This document shows, piece after piece, positions 38,305-47,693 of a stretch of DNA of 47,693 nt. The position numbers were made by a program, and so were the translations under genes. Position 1 is the stretch's first letter. Each line of letters opens with the position of its first letter. Source of the stretch: Proteromonas lacertae (Eukaryota > Sar > Bigyra > Opalinata > Proteromonadidae); assembly GCA_002245135.1 (NCBI GenBank), contig NGBS01001208.1, forward strand, positions 1 to 47,693, in the 5' to 3' direction. The notes beneath the pieces are model-generated. The model had not been told where the DNA came from, ran no database searches, and worked only from the letters and a program-made list of their open reading frames with translations.

Positions 38305-38548
38305 AATATTTATCAAGGTGCTGTATGAATAGCTTTATTGGATGGTTGAAGTGGTTTAATTAGTGTAAAGATGATGAGAATGCAAGTAGATATCATTTAT
38401 GAAGTAGCATTTATGAAATGAGATCGAGATTATGAATTATTAGTGTTATAATCAGACTATCCTCATCAATTCTCATCTACAGGTCATATCAATTCCTTTC
38501 AAGTGAATATCGAGGATGAAATGATATTTAGTAATAATTATATTTAAT
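38305..38548 (+). pseudogene. decayed coding stretch of unknown family
   Basis: One plus frame shows coding-like composition (GLISVKMMRMQVDIIYEVAF, then DYELLVL, SDYPHQFSSTGHINSFQVNI) interrupted by four stops, three of them TGA. Flanking sequence has no gene. I read it as an eroded exon; the family is not recognised. Confidence 0.25.
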
Positions 38549-38864
38549 ATTTTCATCACCTGATAATAAGAGTGTTTCAGTAGTTATACCTATATCAATA
38601 TCCATGCTGTGATAGAATTGAAAGGAATATTGATCTATTTAGAAGTAGAAGGATTTACAATAAAAGAATTCATTCACTTCAAAATCCAACATAAATTATA
38701 TTGGATTTACCTAATTTTATGTAATTTACACGTCACTTTAATCAATTTTTTTCTCGTTTTTTGTTTTTACATTGGTATTCCTGGAGCGATGAGTATTGTA
38801 AATGAATCGAGCAATGTTAGTATAGGAGATGATGACAGAGTGAATAGAAGTGATTCTGAGAGTG

Positions 38865-40519
38865 ATGATAGATATGGAAAGTTCCGATGAAGGTGAATGC
38901 GCAAGCTGTAAAAGGAATTGCAAAATAAAAATAAGTATAAAATTAAAAGTATACTTTGAGTAGAATACAGTGAAAATGTATTGGAAAGTGATAATATGTT
39001 CAAATATCCCGTGAATGGAAGTGATACGAGTGAAGTTAGTTTAAAGTGTGTGTTAAAATCAGCTAAAGAAGCTGGTAGATCTGAGTGTGAGTGTTTTAAA
39101 GATATTGAAGAGAAAAGCTATGAAAATGTGAAAAAGATAACAATAGAATGTATAAATATATATTATTTAATAATAACTAAATAGTCACAAATGGATGTGA
39201 TAAATGCATAGAATGTTTAAATAGTGTATTGAAGAAGTGTGAAAAAGTAGAACATATATCGTTACATCATTTTTACTATAAGAATGGTTATATTAAATCG
39301 TTATTTGAAGATGTAGATTTCTCCAATATAAAAACGCTTGAATTATATAATGTTGTAACATTAGATGAAAGTGCCAATATTGGTGATGAATTGAAAGATA
39401 AAATGAATGAGTTAAAGAATATAAAGAATATTCGTTTTGATGCAATATCGTATAAAAGTGTAGAAAAAATCTTCAGTTTATTATCAAATAAAGATAATGT
39501 AGAAAGTATTGAATTGGCTAATATTGGAATAAAAAATGATAAATTATGTGATGAGATTAACAAATTCCAAAATCTAAAGAGATTTAATTTTAGTGATAAT
39601 CCTATAAAGAGAAGTATAATGGTTGATTTAATAAGAAAACTTCCAAATGGAATTGAAACAATAAATTTTGATGAATTATATAATTTATATGATGTAGATG
39701 ATGAAAATGAAATAGTGAGTAATGGAGCCGAAGAATTAATAAAAAGAGATAACCAAAATTTAAAAAGACTTAGTTTGAGAAACAGCAGTGGATATATAAA
39801 AAGTGTTCATATAATAATTGATAATTTAGACAAGTTTAGTGAATTGATCGAATTTCGATTTGATTATAATCGAGTTAGTGGATTAGATATAAATAAATTA
39901 TGTATAAATCTAAAGAAATTAAAAAATTTAGAAGTTGTCAGTTTAATGAAATGTAATATGTGTGATAAGCCATTTGAAGAGTTATGTAAGAGTTTATGTG
40001 AAGTTGCAAAGTTAAAAGAATTATATATAAGTGGTAATACAATTAGTGATATAAATCCATTAATTGATAGTATAAACAAATATAAATGTTTAGAATACTT
40101 ATGTATGTGTGGAGAAGATATAAAATATGAAGATATAACTAAATTGCTAAATAATATATCGAAGTTAGATAAGTTTAAAAGAATGAAATTTGATAGTATA
40201 TATATAATTTATAATTATTATATAATATGTAGAAATAAAATTAAGTAAATGCGAACTTATTGACTTAGAAAAGAAAGTAGAAGAATTGAAGAAAAAGAAT
40301 ATAGAAATTATATATGAAAAAGTAAAAATAACTGATAATAAAGATAAATTAAAATATAATATAGAATATATACAATCATATCGAAGTGGATTTATGTATG
40401 GATTTTGTGGTTTAAGTTATGAAGATAATTACTATAAGTATGGTACTAAAGAAAGTATAAATGGATTTTATGATGGTTATGATGATGGTGAAGAATATAA
40501 AGAAGAAAGTTTAAACTAA
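38865..40519 (+). CDS. leucine-rich-repeat protein (RNI/NLR-type LRRs)
   Basis: Four exons (38865-38934, 38964-39149, 39185-40195, 40233-40519) join in frame to about 517 aa across three GTAT...TAG introns of 29, 35 and 37 nt. Residues about 85-425 contain irregular LRRs of 26-30 residues: VEHISLHHFYY, IKTLELYNVVTL, VESIELANIGI, LKRFNFSDNPI, LKRLSLRNSSG, LIEFRFDYNRV, LEVVSLMKCNM, LKELYISGNTI and LEYLCMCG. The C-terminal exon is Lys/Glu-rich, then Gly/Tyr/Asp-rich (YGFCGLSYEDNYY, NGFYDGYDDGEEY). The N-terminus has CxxC pairs (ECASCK, CDKCIEC). LRRs bind proteins; the partner is unknown. The start is uncertain: an acidic open stretch beginning near 38790 runs into the start in another frame. 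Confidence 0.7.
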
Positions 40520-40600
40520 TTACTATTATTATATTAATGTCTACATATGTTTTTTTGTTTTTTTGTTTTATTAACTATTTTAAAGTTGAGCTAGGCAAAG

Positions 40601-40919
40601 GACTTCCTTTTATGTTTTGTCACAAAGTACCTAATGCACAATAATCACCTTCTGAACATAATAAACTTTCTTTCTTCTACAATTATTAAACCATTCTTAT
40701 CACATAAATAACCATTAGCACATTCTTACATAAGGTGCAGATCAACCAGCATATGGACATATTTTACAAAAATCACATTCTGTACAAAATCTGTTAGAAA
40801 TACCATGAGTATCAAGTCGAAAAGTACCAGTGGATATGGAGTTGGTTATACCGAACCACTTGGACAATAATAACCTGAACTACATTCACCTGATGGTTGA
40901 GTTAATCCTTGTAAATCTT
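40601..40919 (-). pseudogene. decayed fragment copied from the giant cysteine-rich gene
   Basis: The minus strand aligns closely with 11355-11720 of the giant gene. Diagnostic shared stretches include AAGGATTAACTCAACCATCA and CTTGATACTCATGG...TGTACAGAATGTGATTTTT. Relative to the parent, a segment of about 50-60 bp is missing, with the join at a TTATTATTGTCC repeat. The frame is broken in several places. It is a pseudogene fragment of this gene or a very close paralogue. Confidence 0.8.
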
Positions 40920-41002
40920 GTCTCAACCATCAGAATATTTGCCAGTGACCTGCAGTAACTATTAGCTAATATAACGAATAATCCTCTAGCTTTACTATTA
41001 AA

Positions 41003-41037
41003 TTTTAGAGGAGTTAGAAGAATATAGGTCATAAAAA
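41003..41037. repeat. dispersed 35-bp repeat, copy 2
   Basis: 33/35 identical to 26034-26068 in the same orientation; surrounding sequence is unrelated. Confidence 0.7.
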
Positions 41038-41196
41038 GATGTTTAAGAAGTAGTATCCTATATTTTATAGTAATTTATATGCTACAAATAGCAACAAAAA
41101 AGGAATAAAGTAGATTTTAATACATTTAGCTTGATATGTTTGACCAACAGAAGGTCAAGACCAAACCGATAGTTTCAACCACATATTCATATGCAG

Positions 41197-41215
41197 ACCT
41201 ACTTATACAACCCTG
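41197..41215. mobile_element. solitary hAT-like right terminus
   Basis: Read inward on the minus strand: CAGGGTTGTATAAGTAGGT, 18 of 19 identical to the left tip at 35863. TTGACC and GGTC motifs follow within about 75 bp, as in the other ends. No matching left end or target duplication was found nearby, so it may be a broken copy or the far end of a rearranged element. Confidence 0.5.
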
Positions 41216-41317
41216 AATGTAATTGTATTTAATTATTTTCACTCATATTTTATCCCATTTTATATCTAACAAACTTTAATAATGATTTAATACTGCCACT
41301 CTTGTAGCAAATATTAC

Positions 41318-42785
41318 CCAACGAGATATACTCCAGTTTGGAATAAATACTTTCTTCTATATTCAGCTATTGCATTTTGAGCAATTGTGCCTTGATCTTG
41401 ACCTAATGAAATACTAAATAGTTTCTTAGATACATTTTATCAGCTAATTTCAATAATTCATTCATTGGGGCAGCACCTGGAAATAATATGAAGATTAATG
41501 CAGCACAACAGTTAGAATCATTATAACAAGCCATTAAATCACTACTTGGAATTTCAATGAATTTTCTACCATTAATTCATCAATTTCTGTGATTGGATCA
41601 CTACTGAAATAAATAGCTTCCCTTTTTTCTAATTCCTTCTAAAATCGAACATTAAACTTCTCCATTCCTTGAATCTTTGATAAACCAATTATTTCATTCC
41701 AACTTTTATCACTTAACCATTTTGGTCCTTTTGTTACTGGATTGGATTCTTCAAATGTCAAAGCAGTATTACCTGTTAATAAATATCTAAAGGCAGCTGG
41801 ATCTAATTCATTATTGATTAACAATATCTTTGTACATAATAAGAACGAGAATAATAACTTATCTTTTTCAAATAAAGATCGACATACATTCTCATCTAAT
41901 ATATAAGTGAATGTATTATTCAAACTATTCAATCGATCTCTGATTTTATTAGTTCTTACAGCTTTATCAATTGATAATAAGAATAGATTAATATACCAAT
42001 CCAATGAATATTGGCTCAATACCAGTTAAATCAGTAATACAGAAGAATAAAACTTATACTCTTTCTGCTACTGGAATATAACTTGTTCGAACATGGGATA
42101 TTTGTTGTTGTGTTGCTTCAGCACTCTTTACAGCTACCATAATCTCATTGGAGGTTTGTTTGGATTTAGCTAAAGTATCAATCAACTTTTCATCTTCTAA
42201 TATATCACCTTCAGATGAAGCTAATAAATGTAAAATTTGATCTTCAATATCTTTCAATGTCTTTTTATATTCGGCAACTTTCATTAACAATTCGACTCAT
42301 CTTTCTTCTAATTCTCTTTGTACTTTTCCTACTAATATACCTAATAATTGATCTTGTAAACCTTCTTGAGTTGTCATAAAGTTCAATAAATTCACTTTTA
42401 CACAAGTTTAAGGTGGATAATGTGGATTTCTTAATCTTGTCGTTATATATAATCGGAATTTTTCATCATAATTTACTGTATTATCATCTAACAATTAGCT
42501 TGTCATTTTGGATCTATCATAAATGGCCATCTATTTGAATTTCTTAATATTATGCCACTCTCTTATGGCTATTACATCTCCTAATATAACAACTAATGAA
42601 TAACTTGTAAACTAGCTCAATAATCAGTTCATCGACTAGTTTTTCTAAATCTTCTTTCTTTTTTATTATGTTTTCTAATTCTTCTTATAAGGGTTGTATT
42701 TGATCAACTAATTCTTTCAATTCACCTCGTTTAGTGGTTAATTGACCTTCGGCTTTCACTTTTGTAGTTTGAGCTTTTTCTAAGG
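41318..42785 (-). pseudogene. dynein heavy chain pseudogene (stalk to AAA6 region)
   Basis: Minus-strand fragments follow dynein heavy-chain order: second stalk helix (LEKAQTTKVKAEGQL); AAA5 (FRLYITTRLRNPHYPP, VKVNLLNFMTTQEGLQDQLL, SSEGDILEDEKLIDTLAKSK, then YSLDWYINLFLLSI); AAA5-6 (ENVCRSLFEKDKLLFSFLL, LTGNTAL, KWLSDKSWNEIIGL); and AAA6 (FPGAAPMNELLKLAD, SLGQDQGTIAQNAI). The longest open pieces are 41639-42019 and 42054-42290. Frames break many times, and the motor's AAA1-4 and the tail are absent, so this is a dead partial copy. Axonemal type is likely given PACRG nearby, but it is not proven. Confidence 0.88.
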
Positions 42786-43135
42786 TTTATCTCTTTGGTA
42801 CTATTACTTCCTTAATATCATAATATCTCTTGTTATTAATATAAATAGTTATTTAAACAAATCATCTGATTATGAAACTATTTACAATATCATAAATCCA
42901 ATAATATAATACATTACTTGACTAATTATTTCTTTAAAATTCTTTATATTTATAATACATAAACAGAATGAATGTTTGTAAAGAGATTTGATTGAATGGC
43001 TTGATTGATTAATGAAACGGACAAAAACATTTAGTTATAAACCGTTTTTGTTTATATCTCATCAGTAATCACTTTTACGACTATTATTATAGTATATATT
43101 TATTAATTGATTAAATAGGTGACGGTTTAATCTAT

Positions 43136-46100
43136 ATGGGTTTACTAGGTAGTAAAGAAAGTATGTTATATGAAAAGGTTAGTAAAGAGAAAGGAAGAAT
43201 GAAGTGTATAGATAATCCAACAAGCTTCATATACCAACAAGAAATTTCGAACAATGTTTATGTTGTTGAGTATAGAATTATAAAGATAAAAGAAGAAATG
43301 TTCTTAGGGTATTCAGAAGGATGTGATGAGAAGAAAAATAGCGTGGCTGTATTAACCAATAATTGTGTTAAATATGGTGAAAAAAAATATAAATGTGAAG
43401 GTCTATTATGTGATGGAGAAGTATATGAAGTAGAATACAATATGTATGAAAAGAAAATATAGCAAGTATATATGTGAATGATATGCCAAATACTATATAT
43501 CCATTATTTTCATTGTTGATAAAAATGATGAGATTAAAATCGAGAAATGTTACATAAAAGATGCTGTGAAGAGAGTAAGACCACCAAGTGATGTTGGTGG
43601 AATAACAAAAAGACAAAAAACTGAAGATATATCTGAAAATGGTGTTTATGCTGAATTGTATGAGAAGAATGATGAAAGTAGTTTTGATCAACCACCAAGT
43701 GTAAGTTCAAAACCAGTTCCACCACTTCTTTCTTCTGCTAAGAATCATCCTCAAGTTGAAGATAGAAGCAGCTGCAAAGAAGGAAATTATGAAGATATAA
43801 TTAGTATGATATACAAAGGGGAAAAAGTTTACAGTTAAGTGAGGATGAATTACTGGATATTATAAGTCGTTTACGTCTAGATAGTGATAAAGGTGGTGAT
43901 AGAAGTGATGGCATTATTCTCAACAATACAAATATTCCAATTTCTTTCCATTAGCAGGTGTTGCTATAAATAAAGAAGATGCTTTCATCAGAATAGTAAA
44001 TTCTTTAAAATTAAATGTAGATAATGGTATAGAGTTGTTAGAATTTGATGAATCTGTAAATGTATTTCAATTCCCCAAAAAGAGAATTCTTATTAGAGAA
44101 TGTTATAAACAAATGTTTAGACATATTTGTTTATTATTATCAAAACAATCTAAGCAGAATATAACAATAGAAGGACAACCAGGTATAGGAAAGACTTCCT
44201 TCATTTATGCATTATTATACTTTTTAAAGACAAATTTATGTAAAGAATATACTGAAGAGCAGAAGAATTACTTAAAGATTCAAGGATATACACATGAAAT
44301 GGCTGTCATGGATGAAATAATAAGAAAATATGATAAAGAAAATGAACCAAAAATAAGAAAATTGAATGAAGAAATCGAAAATTTAACAAAAGAAAACAAT
44401 AAAAAGAATATAAATGAAAATGATATTACAGAAGTAAACAATATTATTTGTAAAGATTTGAAAAGTATAACAGAAGATACATTTGGATATAAAATTCATT
44501 AATGAGAATAGAATTAGATGTGATAGCATTATGAATAGTTTAATAACGATAACAACAGTATTATAAAACATTGTAATGGTAAGATTATGCAAAATTGAAC
44601 GAAATTATAGAATTATTATTACCATCAGGAAGACTTAGTAAATTCCTTTCTTCAAAAGATGTTACCATCGAAGTAAAAAAAATAGATGAATATTGTTGTT
44701 ACATTATGAATGAAGATGATAGACTTAATACATTAAATAAAATCAATACAAGGATATGACATTGGTTGGATATGCATTGATAAGTATAATTAGATAAATT
44801 AAATGAGATTAATAAAATATTATTAGAAAAAGAAGTAAATCAATACAATATTTATAAACTACGAAAAGAAATAATGATAATTGATGAACTTAATAATACA
44901 AAGAATAGCATGAAAAGAAACCTACAAAATATTCAAGACAGGATTAATGAAATAGAGAAGCAAAAAGAAGAAGTAGATAAAGTAAAGGATGATGAATTAG
45001 AAACTAGTGAAATAGAATTGAAAATTGGATTTAATCATTACATTTGAAGGTGAATGGAGAAATAGACCAATATATGTAATAAAAGGAAAAAAGAAGGATT
45101 TTATAAGGATGAAAGAATTTATGAATTTAAATATGATGAGAGTAAAAATGATTACATTCTAGTGAAACGTGAAATGACAATTGAAGATATTGTAAATACA
45201 ACAGAATCAATAATAATAGTTGATACAATTAATTATGAGCACATTGGGAAAAGAAATGCAATTATCTCAATTAGTTCACCAGATAGTGATAATAATGATT
45301 GTTATAATGGTAGTAAAGAATTATATTTTGATTCATTAGATAATGAAGAAATAGCAGAGTGGTTTAAAGAATGTGCAGATGTTAATTTTGGTAATAATGT
45401 TAGAATTGATGATTATGTTAAAAGTAAACAATTTAAAGATGTTTGTGATAGATATGGTAATATCCCAAGACAGATTTATTTTGATTATTTATATAAGAAA
45501 ATTATGATGGTAAAGATTATTGGAAATATTATCAACAATTAATGAATAGTGTAGTTGGTACAACAGGATTTAATGAATTTCTGAATCTATATTCAAATAG
45601 AGAGATTTAAAAAGTAAACCATTATCCAATATATTATTAAAATATTACATGAAATTAGAATGGGATGATGATTTAAGAGATTATATATTGAAACCAAAGA
45701 AGAATTTAAAATTCATATCTGATGATATTGAAAAATATATTATTTCCAGATTCTATCCACCAAATAATGATACAGAGTATAAGAGTATAAGAAATAGTTA
45801 TACACCTCTAAATAAGAAACCTATCAATGAAAAAACTGAAAATGATAAAAATATGGAAAAGATATGTATGAAACAAATAATATCATACAAATTGAGTAAA
45901 GGAGATATTCTATTAACTAAAGGAGATTCCAATTTCAAATATAATACTGATAAACAATTACCAGGTCATTTTCCTGTTGGTGGTTTACATTCTGTTTATC
46001 ATATATTGGATGAAAATAATGTGTTTGATTTAATAATGAATGGAGTGTTTATAAAAATAGTATTAGATGGTGAGACATTAGATGATGAAACAAAAATTAA

Positions 46101-47324
46101 GCAATCAATAAAAGTATGAAATTATATATTATAGTTAAATAGCAATACAGTTCAACGAAAAGTGGTAGATTTCAATATGCTATAATAAGAAACGAAGACA
46201 GAATTGAATCTTATCATCATATTACTATTTCATCTCCAAAAGATCCACCACCACAACCATCACCAACAATAGAAGATTTAGAAGTTGATGATAATAGTAA
46301 TTCTGAATTGGAAGAATTTATAAAAGCATTTCCTTTTGTGAATGTTAAAACTCCACTTTCCACTTCCTTTGTTTCATATCAAAAAAGAAGATGAAAATGA
46401 AATAGAAATATTTGCAAATAATAATGAATTGTTTTTGATGAGAAAATGTTATAATGAGATGTTGAGAATAATTGATGAAGGTATAAATAATACAAGTTCA
46501 CATCAAAAGACGTATTTAATATTAGGCAATAAAGGAATTGGTAAAACAGTATTAACAGATGTTATAATTGAACATATTAAAAGATTTATGAAGGAAGAAT
46601 AAATATAATATATAAATCCCAGGATGAAAATATAACAGATGAAGAATATGTTCATACAAGTGAATATACAAATGAATATATTGTTGTTGGTGATGGAGCA
46701 GTAATTGGTGAAGATGATTATCCTGATGCTAAAATGATAATATTATTAGCTAATGGATCTAAAAAGGAGTATAAAACATTTCAAAGTAAAAGATGTCCAC
46801 TTGTGATGTATATAACTCCATTTTCAAAAGAAGAAATAGAAAAAGTAATCCTTATAAATCATCCAAAATACTCTAAAAATTATGAAAAACATTATCTGAA
46901 GTTGAAAAATCTTGCAAATGCAGAAGAAATTTATCCAGAGAAAGTTAGAAAATATGTTAAAACTATAGCTTATTATAGAAATAATTATGAGTTTTGTGGT
47001 GGAATTATTGGAAATTATGATAATAATGAGATAAAAATAATTAATTCCATTAATCGTATGGATATTGTAAAAGCTAAAGAAATAATAGAAGGAGTTACTA
47101 TATCATCTCTGTCAAAGTCTGATTATGATTTTGATGATATTTTTATATACAATACATATGAAGGTGATGTTACTAAATCCGATCATCTAATGTTTGTAAC
47201 TGAAACAATAGAGAGAATGGTTATTAATGAATTATATAAAATAACTAAAAAAGATGAATGTATTGCTAGGATAGACTTACTAAATAACACTCCGAATGCT
47301 ATTATATTTAATAAAACACAGTAA
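43136..47324 (+). pseudogene. third SPRY-like/dual P-loop NTPase copy, broken
   Basis: This is a degraded paralogue of the genes at 26431 and 31378. Recognisable parts in order are: one SPRY-like region (from the ATG at 43136; YVVEYRI, YEVEYNMYEKK), a Pro/Ser-rich linker, NTPase 1 (Walker A GQPGIGKTSFIYALLYFL near 44172; SIIIVDTI; ISISSP; YFDSLDNEEIAEW; RYGNIPRQIY), the FYPP...LDENNVFDLIMNGVFIKI segment, an intron at 46114-46142 matching the position in the other copies, and NTPase 2 (GNKGIGKTVL; GEDDYPDAKM; KTFQSKRCPLVMYI). It has about ten frame interruptions over 4.2 kb. It lacks the conserved ATTGG promoter block, which may explain the loss of selection. Confidence 0.78.
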
Positions 47325-47590
47325 CAGTTTCAGAGGAAGGATTATTACTGCAATGTGTAAATGTAATGAAAAGTTCAATGATATGTATGAAGAAAAATAT
47401 AAAATGATTTCCTTTCCTAATGTAATATGTGATGAATAATCAACAGAAGAGAACTTGTTTCAAAGACATCTAAAGAAAGAGAATTTGTTATTAAGATATG
47501 TTAATCTTTATATATTAATTATTAATTGAGTTTGACTGTATTTGTTTGTCTTATTTTATTGTTTCTATACACCATACTAAAAAGAAATAA

Positions 47591-47693
47591 CAGTGATGTA
47601 TAAAATGGTCAATGACCAGGATGGTTGAATTGCTGGTCTATTGGTCATTGACCGTTAAGTGACCTTTAGGTGCTATTACTTGACCTTCTGCAT
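47591..47693. mobile_element. hAT-like left end, continuing beyond the window
   Basis: CAGTGATGTATAAAATGGTC matches the CAGKGTTGTATAAA tips at 35863 and 41215. Behind it, GGTCAATGACCA (47607-47618) and TGGTCATTGACC (47642-47653) form a perfect 12-bp inverted repeat, and further GGTC/TGACC copies follow to the window edge. The element is cut by the window end. Confidence 0.45.

Noticed and set aside
34919-38548. TGA used as a sense codon (tryptophan)
   Set aside because: TGA occurs rarely in frame, the long intact genes use TGG for Trp, and TGA also serves as a terminal stop (copy 1 at 30923-30925).
1-47693. tRNA, rRNA or snRNA genes
   Set aside because: No stretch with tRNA-like arms and box motifs or rRNA-like conservation was seen on either strand. 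Short GC-bearing spots such as near 25926 have no supporting structure.

Overview
The window reads as nuclear DNA of a very A+T-rich, flagellated single-celled eukaryote that uses the standard genetic code. The evidence is a PACRG gene (an axonemal microtubule protein), the remains of a dynein heavy-chain gene, TAA and TGA stops, and tiny spliceosomal introns. I placed 13 introns by reading-frame and family continuity. All begin GTAT, 12 end in TAG, and 12 are 29-45 nt long. A U11/U12-35K gene implies a minor spliceosome. I cannot assign the species or phylum.

Layout. 0-1.6 kb: a minus-strand secreted coiled-coil gene whose intron is swollen by 31 AAT triplets and whose 3' part is decayed. 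1.8-2.9 kb: PACRG. 3.0-3.84 kb: U11/U12-35K on the minus strand. 3.9-24.5 kb: one intron-free gene for a giant (about 6,870 aa) single-pass membrane protein. It has a huge cysteine-rich ectodomain, a juxtamembrane module, one transmembrane helix, a long charged coiled-coil tail and a C-terminal globular domain. 24.5-26.4 kb: non-coding DNA with small inverted and direct repeats.

26.4-35.8 kb holds two tandem paralogues, and 43.1-47.3 kb holds a decayed third copy, of an unusual gene: SPRY-like domains, a first P-loop NTPase, a linker, then a second and different P-loop NTPase. What look like two neighbouring genes are joined in frame by a short intron at the same place in all three copies. 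The NTPases resemble the Crinkler/RHS class by motif, without a nuclease domain that I can see. The two tandem copies share a 66-bp upstream block and an ATTGG (inverted CCAAT) array with identical 23/23/24-bp spacing; the third copy lacks it.

35.8-43.1 kb is a graveyard around one intact-looking leucine-rich-repeat gene. It contains a hAT-like transposon remnant with TTGACC/GGTCAA-rich ends, an Ig-like surface-protein fragment, a fragment duplicated from the giant cysteine-rich gene, and a dynein heavy-chain pseudogene. A further hAT-like end lies at the right edge. The SPRY-NTPase copies plus an LRR gene in repeat-rich DNA look like a fast-evolving accessory (perhaps defence or conflict-related) locus, next to conserved ciliary and splicing genes on the left. 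That functional reading is inference.
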